Assembly: GCA_949879765.1 (NCBI GenBank)
Contig: CATLBQ010000010.1
Location: 1 to 52,391, forward strand
Length of the DNA: 52,391 nt
DNA from: an uncultured Bacilli bacterium
GTDB lineage: Bacteria > Bacillota_I > Bacilli_A > ML615J-28 > CAG-313
Direction of reading: 5' to 3'
Shown: positions 1 through 11,000 of the stretch, in pieces
Numbering within the stretch: the stretch's first letter is position 1
Layout of the letters: each line of letters starts with the position of its first letter
Program-made: the position numbers and the translations under genes
Notes under the pieces: generated by a model
What the model was told of the DNA's origin: nothing
Databases searched by the model: none
The model's input: only the letters and a program-made list of their open reading frames with translations

Positions 1-1506
1 TTTGGTTGTTGCATACATAGTCGCTTGACATGGTTTTCCTTCATAGGTATAGTTTACTTCTATTTCATACTCTTTGTTCTCTTGTAGTCCTTTGATAGTC
101 AGACTTTCTTCTTCTAACTGATAGGTTTGGTTATTGACTTTGACACTGATGTTTTCCATTCCTTTGGCAAAATCATTGTTCTTTTTGTGCAAGGTGATGG
201 TTGTTGGGGTTGATTCTGCATATTTACTGTTAAGACCTGGGTCTCTTGCTACAACGAATAGGCCCGTCATAATAGAACGTGGATGACCATCTCCTGGTGT
301 ATTTAACATTTGAAGATTACCATTTACATCCCGTTTTAAGAAAGTAACTGATCCTCCCCCATCAAATTGGTAGGCGTTAATACAGCCTAACGTTTTAAAC
401 ATTTCTCCTACTTCAAATTGAGTAGGCCCACCTGTTTTTGTATTCGCTGTTAAAAGAACAATGCTACCATCTGCTTTAAATCCAATTCCAGCTCGTTCTT
501 TAGAGGTTGTTTTATAATACTCACAATTGTATACAACACGTTGCCCCATATCTGTAGTATCTACATAAGATATCGGAATGGTTTGACCATTTTCTAGATA
601 TTTATACATATATCCAGTCATACATTCTACATCAGAAAATTCATCAATATAATCAAATTGACACACTATTTCTTTTCCGTTTGTCAGATGACTACCTACT
701 GTTTCATTTCGAGTAATGAGATATACTTTCCTATTAGATGGCGTTGTAATCATACTTACTTCAGATAGTTCTTGATTGACAATTCCTTTTACAAAAATGC
801 CTAAAGTATCACCACTTAGTGTACCCGCAGGAAACTGGCTAGATCTTCTATACATCGAATAATTGATTTCAAAGACTCGGTAACCTGTTGCATCAATTGC
901 TTGCATCATATCTGGTAAAATAATTGCTATCCCGTTTTCATCTGGCAGTGCATTGACTGTTGTAATATCATAGCTCTTTGTGTCTATTTTCAGTCTAGGC
1001 GTATCAGATGCAACTGGACATTGTTTAATGACCACACTACCATCTGCTTTAAATCCAATTAGTTCTTTGAATGCTTCTGCACTAACGTCTTTTCGGATGA
1101 CTTCACCATCTTGTATCAGTGCATTGGTGGGTTCATCGTTATAATATCCTTCAGCATTTACTCCACCTAATACCACCCAACCAGGATGATGTTTTTCATA
1201 ATCCTCCCCAATAGCTGTCAGTGTTTTTTTCTCATATCCTTGAGGACTACGATATGTCCATACTGCTAATTTTACATCCTTACTTGGATTGAGCGTATAG
1301 GTATAAACATCTCTTTTTACTTTTGCGACAGCAGCCTCATAACTAGTATCCATCTGGTAATACTGATACTGCAGATTGGCATTGAATCTTTCTTCTTCTA
1401 TCAGAGTTTGTTTACTAATATGTGGTGATGTTGCATGCGCTGTTGCCATATATCCTACCATGAAAATACTACATAAACTAATACCTATTATCATTTTTTT
1501 TATCAT
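1..1506 (-). CDS. Secreted phosphodiester glycosidase (NAGPA-domain) protein, 3' end outside window
   Basis: The reading frame is open from the ATG at 1506 to the first base of the window, 502 codons without a stop, so the C-terminus is missing. The N-terminus is a signal peptide (basic start, hydrophobic core, AHA-like cleavage site near residue 26). The body matches the phosphodiester glycosidase (NAGPA, formerly DUF2233) family: an early VVLGGVNAEGYY segment, two copies of the phrase GFKADGS, and the hallmark LGCINAYQFDGGGSVT near residues 405-420. It is followed by GHPRSIMTGLFV and a beta-rich, Fn3-like tail. Members remove phosphodiester-linked N-acetylglucosamine or act on wall polymers; the substrate here is unknown. 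It is the last visible gene of an operon, overlapping the upstream DUF1653 gene by 4 bases (ATGA). Role on surface glycans is inferred. Confidence 0.85.
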   Translation of the reverse strand, partial: MIKKMIIGISLCSIFMVGYMATAHATSPHISKQTLIEEERFNANLQYQYYQMDTSYEAAVAKVKRDVYTYTLNPSKDVKLAVWTYRSPQGYEKKTLTAIGEDYEKHHPGWVVLGGVNAEGYYNDEPTNALIQDGEVIRKDVSAEAFKELIGFKADGSVVIKQCPVASDTPRLKIDTKSYDITTVNALPDENGIAIILPDMMQAIDATGYRVFEINYSMYRRSSQFPAGTLSGDTLGIFVKGIVNQELSEVSMITTPSNRKVYLITRNETVGSHLTNGKEIVCQFDYIDEFSDVECMTGYMYKYLENGQTIPISYVDTTDMGQRVVYNCEYYKTTSKERAGIGFKADGSIVLLTANTKTGGPTQFEVGEMFKTLGCINAYQFDGGGSVTFLKRDVNGNLQMLNTPGDGHPRSIMTGLFVVARDPGLNSKYAESTPTTITLHKKNNDFAKGMENISVKVNNQTYQLEEESLTIKGLQENKEYEIEVNYTYEGKPCQATMYATTK

Positions 1507-1715
1507 TGTTTTTCTTTTTCTATATATGTAAATCGTACATATATTTTCCCTTCTTTTTCAATTCTTTCGTTCCACATAGAAAGGGGTCTTACCCAAAGAC
1601 TTTGATCTTTCAAAGATTTATAAATCACAAGTTCTTCTAATGTTTCAGAATGTCTTGCTATGCCTATTACTTCATAAAGTCCCCCTTTAAAATGACGATA
1701 TAATCCCAGTTGCAT
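1503..1715 (-). CDS. DUF1653 family small protein
   Basis: A 70-residue protein matching the DUF1653 family: YRHFKGGLYEVIGIARHSET near the N-terminus, then LWVRPLSMW in the middle. These single-domain beta proteins are widespread in bacteria and their function is not established; some occur fused or next to NUDIX or metabolic enzymes. The ATG overlaps the TAA of the upstream M42 peptidase by one base, and its own TGA overlaps the start of the glycosidase gene, so all three are probably translationally coupled. No signal peptide or membrane segment, so a cytosolic protein is expected. Confidence 0.85.
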   Translation of the reverse strand: MQLGLYRHFKGGLYEVIGIARHSETLEELVIYKSLKDQSLWVRPLSMWNERIEKEGKIYVRFTYIEKEKQ

Positions 1716-2773
1716 TATAATACCCCATCAAATGCATTAAAGGTTTCTGTATCCTCCAAATGCATAATTGTATCTACGAGTAATGCAATAATCATCTCTA
1801 CATCTCTTAAATCACATACTTCTACGCTAGAGTGCATATAGCGAAGGGGAATACTGATTAGTTCGGTAGGGATGCCTCCTTGCTTATCATAAATTTGATC
1901 CATGTCCGTATACGTTTTAGATATCTCTACCGCAAACTGTAACGGGATATTGAGTCGCTTTGCTGCTTCTTTTAGACGCTTTACTAAAATAGGATTAGCA
2001 TGACTTGCAATAGTCAAAATAGGGCCATTTCCTAATGCCGTATCATGCGTAAAGGTATTTTTATACGCAACATCAGTGCTACTTCCTACATCTAGTACAA
2101 TGGCACAGCTTGGTTTAACCATTTCTACCGCAAATTTGGCACCACGCCCTGTTGTTTCTTCCCCTACGGTTGTTGCCACATATACACCAACGGAAGTCTT
2201 GTTTTCTTTCACTTTTTTCAATGTTTCTAAAGCAATATATGCACCAATTTTATCATCTAATGCACGACCAGCTAATCGATGCTCTCCCATACGTAGATAT
2301 GTCATTTGATGAATCACCACATCACCAATAGCTACTATAGCTTCAGTTTCTTCTTTTGTAGATGTACCGAGATCTAGTTTTAAATCCGTAACTTTGAGTT
2401 CACCTGATAGCATTTGATATGTAGGTCCTATGATACCTGGCACCTCTTTTTTTGTACCATCTGCTTCGGTATGAAGAACAATAACACGTTGACCTAAATA
2501 CATATGAGGTTGAGCTGATCCTACATTTGTCAGTCGACAAATACCACTAGATTCTATTTTTTCAATCACTAAACCAATTTCATCAATATGAGCCACTAAC
2601 ATGACTTTCATTTGACTTTTTGGCTGAATGCCATGAACAACATTGTAACTATGATGCGTATAAGTCACATCAGAAATATCTTTTAATTCTGTCATAAGCA
2701 TCTTTTGAAAATCAAGTTCATGACCACTTACTGAAGGGGTTTCTAACATTTTAAATAACAATTCCCTACTCAT
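1715..2773 (-). CDS. M42 family metallopeptidase (glutamyl/deblocking aminopeptidase)
   Basis: A 352-residue cytosolic aminopeptidase of the M42 (PepA/YsdC/FrvX-like) family. The two-metal site is visible in order: His in VAHIDEIGL, Asp in LDDKIGAYIAL, the Glu pair in GEETTGRGA, Asp in IVLDVGSSTD and the late His in RYMHSSVEV. Members trim acidic or hydrophobic N-terminal residues from peptides as dodecameric tetrahedral shells. I place the start at the ATG at 2773 (MSREL) because a GGTGG Shine-Dalgarno lies 8 bases upstream; an ATG five codons earlier lacks one. With this start it overlaps the NUDIX gene by 8 bases, consistent with coupling. The substrate cannot be read from sequence. Confidence 0.9.
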   Translation of the reverse strand: MSRELLFKMLETPSVSGHELDFQKMLMTELKDISDVTYTHHSYNVVHGIQPKSQMKVMLVAHIDEIGLVIEKIESSGICRLTNVGSAQPHMYLGQRVIVLHTEADGTKKEVPGIIGPTYQMLSGELKVTDLKLDLGTSTKEETEAIVAIGDVVIHQMTYLRMGEHRLAGRALDDKIGAYIALETLKKVKENKTSVGVYVATTVGEETTGRGAKFAVEMVKPSCAIVLDVGSSTDVAYKNTFTHDTALGNGPILTIASHANPILVKRLKEAAKRLNIPLQFAVEISKTYTDMDQIYDKQGGIPTELISIPLRYMHSSVEVCDLRDVEMIIALLVDTIMHLEDTETFNAFDGVL

Positions 2774-3242
2774 TTTTTTCACCACCATATTGAATTAAAT
2801 TCCATTGTTTTTGTTTTGGATCATAATGGGAATAAAACTCTAAAATTTCTTGTTCAAAAAAGATTCCCATTTCTAAATCTAAACCACTTGCATATTCTTC
2901 CTTTTGGATAGAGTCTAACCTTCTCCATTCCACCAAACCTTCTTTTGAATCAGATGAAAGCATACCACTAAAATGAGATGTTTTGAACATAAAAACGATA
3001 TTACGTTCTTGAATGACAGGATCATACCAATCTCTAACACCACAAAACTCAAGATGATCAACATCTAAACCTGTCTCTTCTTTGACTTCTCTGATTACAG
3101 AAGGCACAATAGCTTCTCCTTGTTCGACATGTCCTCCTGGAAAGGCAATCCCACACCAATCTTTAATGCGGTGAATAACTACTACTTCTTTTGTTGCTTT
3201 ATTCTCAATGAGACACATATTGGTTAGAATAATCTTCTCCAT
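2766..3242 (-). CDS. NUDIX hydrolase (8-oxo-dGTP diphosphatase-like)
   Basis: A 158-residue NUDIX enzyme. The NUDIX box Gx5Ex7REUxEExGU is complete: GHVEQGEA then REVKEETGL, at about residues 36-58. The beginning (NMCLIENKATKEVVVIHR) and the FPGGHVE approach resemble MutT/MutX-type 8-oxo-dGTP diphosphatases of Firmicutes that clean the nucleotide pool, but NUDIX substrate prediction is unreliable. ATG at 3242 has AAGGAG 7 bases upstream. The gene starts inside the 3' end of the upstream membrane-protein gene (38-base overlap) and ends inside the M42 gene, so it sits in a tightly packed operon. Confidence 0.9.
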   Translation of the reverse strand: MEKIILTNMCLIENKATKEVVVIHRIKDWCGIAFPGGHVEQGEAIVPSVIREVKEETGLDVDHLEFCGVRDWYDPVIQERNIVFMFKTSHFSGMLSSDSKEGLVEWRRLDSIQKEEYASGLDLEMGIFFEQEILEFYSHYDPKQKQWNLIQYGGEKNE

Positions 3243-4005
3243 TGTTTTTCTCCTTTTTTCTTATTTTAAATTGAATAGATGAAATCAACTGTAACACCAC
3301 ATATAAAATGAAGTATGTACCTAGTGTACAAGACAAATACATCAATATGGTATAACAGATAGGTAATTTTTCTGATAATGGTTTTAAGAAAGGTAATGGA
3401 ATATTATAGGGTTCTCTTAAAAACATAAAATTGCTATGATATATTAAATTGAGTATAATGGCAATAATAGAAAAGAAAGTACAAAATAGCATATAATGCA
3501 TGAGCGTTTTCTTTTCAAGTACAATAAAATGGTGCGATATATATACTATTCCTAAATATACCATTAAACTATGGTACAACATACTATAACAAGATAAAAA
3601 ATGGAACATCGGGTATGTGGTAAGCGATGTCGATGGCATCAATAAAAACATTGCCCCCGCAACAATACCTCCTGTTCCAATAAATGCATCTCCTAATGCC
3701 TGAAAAACACCTTTGGTATAACCTGATAGAATACAAGCATATATGAACATTGAACAAAAATAAAGTGGTACCCAACTATCTAAATTGGTATTCCCCTGTA
3801 AATGAGCAAACAAAATTTTTCCACTTTCTAAAATACAGACACATATAGCGATGATGCTTGTTAATCTTCTTATCGTTTTTTCTTTCATTGTTCTTGAACA
3901 ATAAACGCCTATCGCAATGGCCACTATACAAAAGACAAGCACAATCATATGGGTTAAAGAAAACATACCACAAGGCTGATATTCTCCTTGTTTTGAAAAG
4001 AACAT
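3205..4005 (-). CDS. YwaF-like integral membrane protein (TIGR02206 family)
   Basis: A 266-residue protein with about seven hydrophobic segments. The opening FSLTHMIVLVFCIVAI and internal PLYFCSMFIY, GTGGIVAGAMFLLMP and PMFHFLSCYSMLYHSLMVY match the TIGR02206/YwaF membrane family, whose function is unknown. The conserved SLTH and HSLM histidines are present. ATG at 4005 is preceded by GGGAGG. It is the first gene of the five-gene operon running to the window edge; a consensus promoter lies just upstream. A link to nucleotide or peptide turnover is suggested only by its neighbours. Confidence 0.75.
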   Translation of the reverse strand: MFFSKQGEYQPCGMFSLTHMIVLVFCIVAIAIGVYCSRTMKEKTIRRLTSIIAICVCILESGKILFAHLQGNTNLDSWVPLYFCSMFIYACILSGYTKGVFQALGDAFIGTGGIVAGAMFLLMPSTSLTTYPMFHFLSCYSMLYHSLMVYLGIVYISHHFIVLEKKTLMHYMLFCTFFSIIAIILNLIYHSNFMFLREPYNIPLPFLKPLSEKLPICYTILMYLSCTLGTYFILYVVLQLISSIQFKIRKKEKNNGEDYSNQYVSH

Positions 4006-4037
4006 ATTGTAGCCTCCCTTTTACTGATTTCAGTTTT

Positions 4038-4066
4038 ATTATATACCATTATTATCAAATTTTCAA
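4038..4066 (-). promoter_or_regulatory. SigmaA-type promoter of the YwaF/NUDIX/M42 operon
   Basis: On the minus strand TTGAAA (4066-4061), a 17-base spacer and TATAAT (4043-4038), about 33 bases before the first start codon. Both hexamers are near-perfect. Confidence 0.7.
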
Positions 4067-4114
4067 GAAAAGAAAATTCTTTTTTGTTCTATAATCATAT
4101 AGTTTTTTAAATAA

Positions 4115-4164
4115 AAAATAAAAGTAATATACAAATACATCTGCTTGTATATTACTTTTATTTT
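4115..4164. terminator. Long AT-rich hairpin, probable terminator
   Basis: Perfect 19-base inverted repeat (4115-4133 with 4146-4164) with a 12-base loop, A-run on one side and T-run on the other. It lies downstream of the RHS/lipoprotein genes on the minus strand and would end that transcript before the next promoter. Confidence 0.65.
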
Positions 4165-4250
4165 ATTTTTTCACTTAACCCAGGCATAGACAACAATTCT
4201 AGTTTTTTTTACATCTGCTATAAAACTTGATACAATATTTATACCCTAAA

Positions 4251-4382
4251 TTAAGCCAACATTTTCATAATAGCGATGAAAATTAGTAAAACGATTAACC
4301 CAATGATAATGATAGCAAATTTATAATTTCAATATCTAGATGAATGAATTTTGCTTAGCGTTTATTGAAGTATTGGCATCAT
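4251..4382 (-). pseudogene. Degenerate small membrane-protein remnant
   Basis: Reading minus from ATG 4382 gives 44 codons interrupted by TAA (codon 7) and TGA (codon 18), ending in a hydrophobic helix of about 20 residues (NYKFAIIIIGLIVLLIFIAI, then MKMLA) and a proper stop. A second frame just upstream, about 4312-4400, reads a protein-like VENPKFYDANTSINAKQNSF before its stop. One reading is a small membrane protein with two stops; the other is the frameshifted 3' end of a larger membrane-anchored protein. Placed directly after an RHS protein and its lipoprotein neighbour, it may be a decayed immunity or effector gene. The rest of the 4165-4418 gap shows no other gene. Confidence 0.35.
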
Positions 4383-4418
4383 AAAATTTGGGATTCTCTA
4401 CAAGAATAATGATATAAA

Positions 4419-5039
4419 CTAAAGCCAATCTATATCATGTATACCTCGTATATAGCCTACACTATTTTCTTTTTTTTCATACTTCATATATGTAATTTGT
4501 TGCAACAAATTAGTTGAATAATATATTTGCAAAATTGTACCATCCGCTAAAACATGTGTGGTTATCGTTCCAACTGAGCTCGTATATAAAGTATTATATT
4601 TTAAATTCTCATCAATTTTAATGACATCATCAATTTTTGACTCTCCCATTTTCAAATTATCGAAATCTTCTTTCATATATATTGGATGATTACATTTGAA
4701 TAATAAATGTGACACCATATATCCATATTCATTTTCTTCTAAGAAAACATACAATATACCCATTTTTTCAACACTAATACATGTGTAAAGAAATGATTCA
4801 TTTGTATTAGATAATCGATACTTATTTATATTTTTTTTATTTAAATAATCAAATAATTTACTTCCACCAAAACCATATTCAAAAATTTCATATATTTCAT
4901 CCAATTCTAGTGTAGATATTGTTTTATTTTCCTCATATAAAGGAACGTTATTTTGATAAATTTCAATATTTTTTTTATTATTGCACCCTGTCATAAACAC
5001 CACCATCATAAGTAAAATTAAAATTTTATATTTCTTCAT
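4419..5039 (-). CDS. Lipoprotein adjacent to RHS protein, candidate immunity protein
   Basis: A 206-residue predicted lipoprotein: MKKYKILILLMMVVF then lipobox FMTGC with Cys at residue 19, followed by a polar NNKKN stretch. The body is mixed alpha/beta. The segment NLKMGESKIDDVIKID followed by a beta-rich HVLADGTILQIYY strand resembles the small BamE/BLIP-like fold common in Gram-positive lipoproteins; that is a fold-level impression. I do not recognise a named family. The ATG at 5039 lies 6 bases after the stop of the 2028-residue RHS gene, so the two are almost certainly co-transcribed. Genes in this position after RHS/WapA proteins are often immunity genes; a membrane-tethered immunity protein would suit an effector acting at the envelope. 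Immunity function is inference. Confidence 0.7.
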   Translation of the reverse strand: MKKYKILILLMMVVFMTGCNNKKNIEIYQNNVPLYEENKTISTLELDEIYEIFEYGFGGSKLFDYLNKKNINKYRLSNTNESFLYTCISVEKMGILYVFLEENEYGYMVSHLLFKCNHPIYMKEDFDNLKMGESKIDDVIKIDENLKYNTLYTSSVGTITTHVLADGTILQIYYSTNLLQQITYMKYEKKENSVGYIRGIHDIDWL

Positions 5040-5045
5040 TTATAT

Positions 5046-8000
5046 TTATTTTGTTATGGCCATATAAATTATTTTACTATTATAGTAATATGACCAAACA
5101 CCCTTAGAACTTGGGGTGACTCCTTTCCCTAATAATATAGTAGATCCCTGCCCTGGTTTATGAGACCATCTTCCATCATTATGCTGAACCATAAAGTGAT
5201 AATCATATTGTCCAATGCGTTTAACCATATCATCTAATGTTACCCTTACTGCTATTCTATATTCGTTAGATGATATTTTGCTATCCCAATTATTAATAAT
5301 TCTCCCCTTTCTTCCCAATTTTTTTAAATCTTTTATTACTTGATTAGCAATTTCATTGACAGAATAACCTATACAATTTATTTTATCCAATCCGACATGT
5401 GTCCAAGATTTCAATCCTAATGCATGAGCATAACAATTAAATTTTTTTGAATTAGACTTAACATATTTTTCAGCTGCTCCATAATAAGTTGAATAATTTT
5501 TGCTACTACATCCAGTTAATCCTATTAACCCGATTCCAATAGGTATAATTATCCACCAAATATCTCCAGAATAATCCGCTCTAACAACTGGGTTATTCTC
5601 ACAATAGCTATATAGATTATAACTAAGCGCTGTACCAGTAACACCAAGATATTCTACATCATCACTACATTGCCATCTACCTATTGTAGCATCATAATAT
5701 CTTGAATTACAATAATACAATCCCACTTCTTGGTCATAATAGTAACCTCTATACCGAAATGGATTGATATCTTTAATTGCATTCGTACCTTCTATAGATG
5801 CTATATTGCCATAGGCATCATATGTATAAGCTGCTACTTTTTCATAATTCGCATTGTAAATACCAATGATATCGCCCATAAAAGTAGTTTGATAAAAGTA
5901 ATTATGATAACCATTAGATAGACTATTATACTCACTAAGCCCAATCAATTTACCACTTTCATTATAATAATAATAAAGTTGGTAATAAGATGTCACCTCA
6001 TCTTCTTCAAAGTAACGAATACGTTCACCCTGAATTCGATTATCCAGTATGATATAATCGTGCCACTCTTTTCGTTCTAATGTAAGATAGTCATAAATAT
6101 ATTTTGCATACCGAATGCCACTTTCATTATATCTATATTCAATATAGAGATTATCTACATAATCATATTGCTCCACCAAAGTTCTAGCCATATAGGTATA
6201 TGATTTGATTAATGTTTGATTTTGATAAACTTGAATGAGATTTCCTAATTCATCATAAACATATTGAAATTGATCAAAAATCATTCCATTTTCACTTGCT
6301 TTGATTGTTTTGGCAATCAATTGGTCTTTATAAGTAGAATGATAAGTATAACTAACATATGGCTCTAAATTTTGATACTCTAAATAACAAATAGGTCGGC
6401 TAATACTAGTAATATTACCAGAACTATTATATGTATAATAGCAATCATAAATTATATTTTCATCTGTTATAACTGTATCCTGACTAAGAAGGAAATAGAC
6501 ACGGTGATGAACCAATTCATCTAAACCATTATACTCAAATATCTCCATCATGACATTGGTTGTACTATCTGCGTTATAGATTTCCTTTCTCATCATCGTA
6601 ATTAGACCATTTTCATATGCATAATCAATTCTTTCATTTTTGTATGTTACACTTGCGACTTGACCATTAGCATTCAAATTGGTGATTTGTGTAAATAAAA
6701 TGTTCTCTTGGATAATCTTTTCAATGGTTGTATCTTGGGCATCTTCACTTGCTTTATTAGAATAACTAAAATCATTAAAATATTCAATAATATCTCCTGC
6801 GTCGTCTTTTGCCACAGACTTATAATAAGCTTGTTGATACCATTCAACTAAAGTGGATTGTTTTTCATTATCTTGATTGTACTCAAAATAAATTTGCGCA
6901 CCTTGATTAGTAACGATTTTAACCAAACGATTCATTATATCATATTCATAGTTATATGAATAACCCAGTGGACTATTTTTTATTTCAAGTAAATTACCAG
7001 ACAAATCATATTTCAAACTAAATTGGCTGATTAAGTTTGTACCATTATGGTATTGAATGGTGATGGGAAGATTAAATTCATTATAAGTATATGTAATTGT
7101 ATAGCCATTAGCGTAGGTATATTTTGTAATATTATCTGTTTCAACACCAAATTCATATAAATATTGATAACTAACCATGACATCCCCATTAATAGATATA
7201 GAGGATATATGTCCAAAATCAGTATATGCAAGAGAAAACGTTGCAGAAGAAGTAAATATATCCGTAATACGATCTAATGTATCATACACATAACGGATGG
7301 TTGATAAATTTGTACTTGTTCCTTGCATTTCTTTCATTACTGAAATTAATCTTTCAAAGATATCATACTGATATGAAGTAGTAACACCATTGGTTGTGCT
7401 AGATGAAACTTGTCCACTGACTGTATCATATAAATAAGTAGTATTTCCATAGATTGGATTTAATTCTTGAATAATGTATTGATAATCATATCCATACTGA
7501 CCAGCATTATCATATACTTTATGTTTTGGCTTATAATTTCTTAATCCATCCTCAAGTCCATCAGCTTGTTGTATTCGCTCAGCTAAAGCATCTAAATCTG
7601 TTACTTTTTGACGATCTTCTGCGCTAAGTAATTCGTATGCAATTGAAGCATCATAAATCAAATAACGATTTTCCAAGGTAATCTCATCTATCTCTGGTAA
7701 ACCTTCTGTTATTTGAATGGTATCTATTGCCTCACTTGTTTGCTCTGTTTGCTCTTGCTTCATCAAAGATATATTATCAATACAAAACGCTTCGTGTCCA
7801 TATACATAAGCTTCAACGGTTATGCTTGTATAATCATATGGCGCTTCTATTTCTAGAAAAACACTATCTATCGTAAATTTATCTTCTCGTAGTTCTTGAA
7901 GTGTTTTACTATCGATAGAAAAACCGCTTGCCGTTCCATCTGCTTCTTGAAATACAATACGAAATTGTATATAACCATTTTTTAAAAATTCATCATAATA

Positions 8001-11000
8001 AATAGGTGCATACCAGGATTGAAATATATATTTATCTCCTTTTGTGCCTGTTGCTGCAATCGTTTGTGATGCATTTTCTACCGATGTAACTACTGCACAA
8101 CTATTACCAAATGCACTTTGATAGGATGGTTCTAATATAAATGGAGAACTAGTATTCCGATATACATATAACCAATTGTCTATTCTCTCATAACTAGAGG
8201 TTTGTTCGAATGAGCCATTTTCAATCAAGTTATAACCTACATTTTTACCAGTTTGATTGAGATTAATATATTCAAAATAGGCATATCCTATATCATCATG
8301 ATGAAGACTAATGATTACTTCAGTTTCTTCGATTATTTCAAACTCTAGAGCATAAGGTCGGTAGGTACTACTTTTAGTCACAGGTGACTGTCTTGAGATT
8401 ACATTTAATTTAGATGCATGGGTAGAATTTGCGGTTTCTACTGTTAAATAAGCGCCTTGGTTAGTTCCATTGCACTGAATCAATGCACTGAGATAATACT
8501 TTCCTTGTGGTAAAACTACTTTTTGATGATAAGCAAGTTCTTTGGTTAAAGATGTACGATTGATACCTATCTTATTTCCTAGTAGGATAAAGTTACTTTT
8601 AAATTTAGAAATAGAACCATTTTGATTTGTTGTTGCATACCAAATATCATTAGATTGAAAGGTCGGATCTTTTAAGTAATTGGTATAATGAGGATTACCC
8701 ATTTTTACATCTACCAAATTGTGTTGATTGGTTGGCGTATTTTCAAACTGATAATACATTGTATTTAAATGAGAATCTTCCATTTTAATGATATTACCAT
8801 ACATATCAAACCAGTATCTTTGAACATATCCAGTAGCGTCCTTTGTCATCGTTTTGTTGGTTTGATACAGATAACTCTTTTGATCTGTGAAACTTGTTAC
8901 ACCTGGCATATAGGATTGATAAGAGAGAACTTGCATTTGTTGTAAAAAGGTATCCGCATTTTCAGCATAAATAAATTGTTTTCCTAGTTCATATGCGTTT
9001 AGTTTACCATAATAAATATTAGAAATCAATTGATGTGTATTATAGTTGATATGGATACTCGCATCCTTTTCATAATCGGCACTCCCTTGATATCTGACTT
9101 TAACTTCTATTAAATTTTGTTGTTGATCATAAATATAATTGAGTGAATAAGCCAATGTTGTAGGATTAGGTTTTAATTGTTGTGGTGTATCATAATCCCT
9201 CATATTAAACTCTATCTTGTTCAATAATCCATTTTGTTCATCATATATAAAGTTAGCCTGATTATACGCATTATCTACTACCTTATTGATACAAACTACA
9301 CCATTTGTAGTTGTATAGTCAATGGTAATGGCATTATCAATATATAAACTTTCTAATATTTTGGTTAAGTATAACACTGGTTGTTGGCTAAAAACAGATT
9401 CGAAAATCCGTATATCTTCTCCATACAAAATATAAGAATCCGCTACATTCGGATGAACAACCAATTTATATTCATCCGAATTTGGACTAATATATGTATA
9501 CGCATTCACGTATTCTGGCTGATTGGTTGCTGGTTTAATAAAAGTAATTTGACTACCATCACCTCTTGTATATATATAACGATTGTCTACCCATTCTAAT
9601 GTTTCATGATAACTGATGGAAAATCCTCTACCATAAGGTTTTGTTGCGTTCGCATTTGAGACATTGATACTTCTATAATGATGACTAATATTCCAAGTTA
9701 GATTATCATTCATAAAATGTGAATCATTAAACCCATACGTTAATTCACCCGTTGCGAGATTGATTTTTGCATCACCTGCACGTCCAAGATGAATATCCTC
9801 AAAAGAAACGCCGACATCTTTGTTGACTACACCAGTAATCCGAATAATTGGCACAGCTTGACTGGAATAAGTTGACAAATATACATAACCTGCTGAATTT
9901 GGACTAAAGTATAATAAAGCCTTATTTTCGTTATTCAAAAATAACTTATTATAGGGGATGCTTACTTCTTTCGTTGAATAAAAAGCCTCTTGAACATAGC
10001 TTTTTGTAAATGCAGTATAATTTGTACCATCCATACTATCATATGCATTTGATGTATTGAATCTATAAATACTATAAGTTCCTATCCCATCAAATCCATG
10101 ATTGGTTAACACAATATCGGCATGACTAAAATCAACTGAACCAGTAGGTTTAGATAACTCTACAATACTAAATACTCCACCTGGTTCCCAGTCTGGTTTC
10201 CCAACCAAAATATTATTGCTATAAGGATCGGTTGCTGGATATTCTTTGAAATAAGCCTTCGCGCGATATGTCAATGCATAGTCATCACAAATGGTTTCTA
10301 CAATTGGATCAATGACTACTGGATAAGTTGCCAATTCTAACCATTCATGATTGGGTATTACTTGGAAAAAATAGGTAGATTCACAAATTGGTTTTACCTC
10401 TACTAAGATATCATAACTGATTTGATTAACTGAATCATACATAAAAAATGGGTCTATTGTATAGATAGTATCTCCTTCATCATTGATAAAAGCAAATTGA
10501 TTTACCCCATTTTGTTCCATTTTTAATCCATCTGTATATAAATAAAAACCAAAATAAAAATCTTTTTGATACGCCTGAAGGGTAATGTTTTCTTTAAAGA
10601 CATTTCCTGAATGATAATAAGCTAAGTCCACATCGTCATAATGCAAAAATACATCTTTATATTGAATCGTATCTCCTTCTTTTACGGCTCTTGCGGATTT
10701 TGCTTGATCAAAAGACCAACTTAAGTGATACCCTTGATAATTGATTTTTATTGTTGATGCATTATCCCATTGTTTAGGATAGTATACTTGACTATTTTGA
10801 TTGGTTGAAATATATTGTTGTGTATTTTCTGTTATTTCATTTTCAAATTCAAGATATTCATTGCCATTAAAATAATGAATATCTTTATCATAATATACAT
10901 ATTCTAATGTATTATCTGGTTGTAAATATACCTTCAGATTTCTTTTTCTCAAATAAGGTAATTCGATTTTTTCTACATTTGTTTTTTCATTTTCTTGTTG

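Noticed and set aside
4251-4382. TGA read as tryptophan in the small remnant gene
   Set aside because: Restoring W gives a tidy peptide, but TGA serves as a stop in well-supported genes here (for example at 1503) and a TAA also interrupts the frame.
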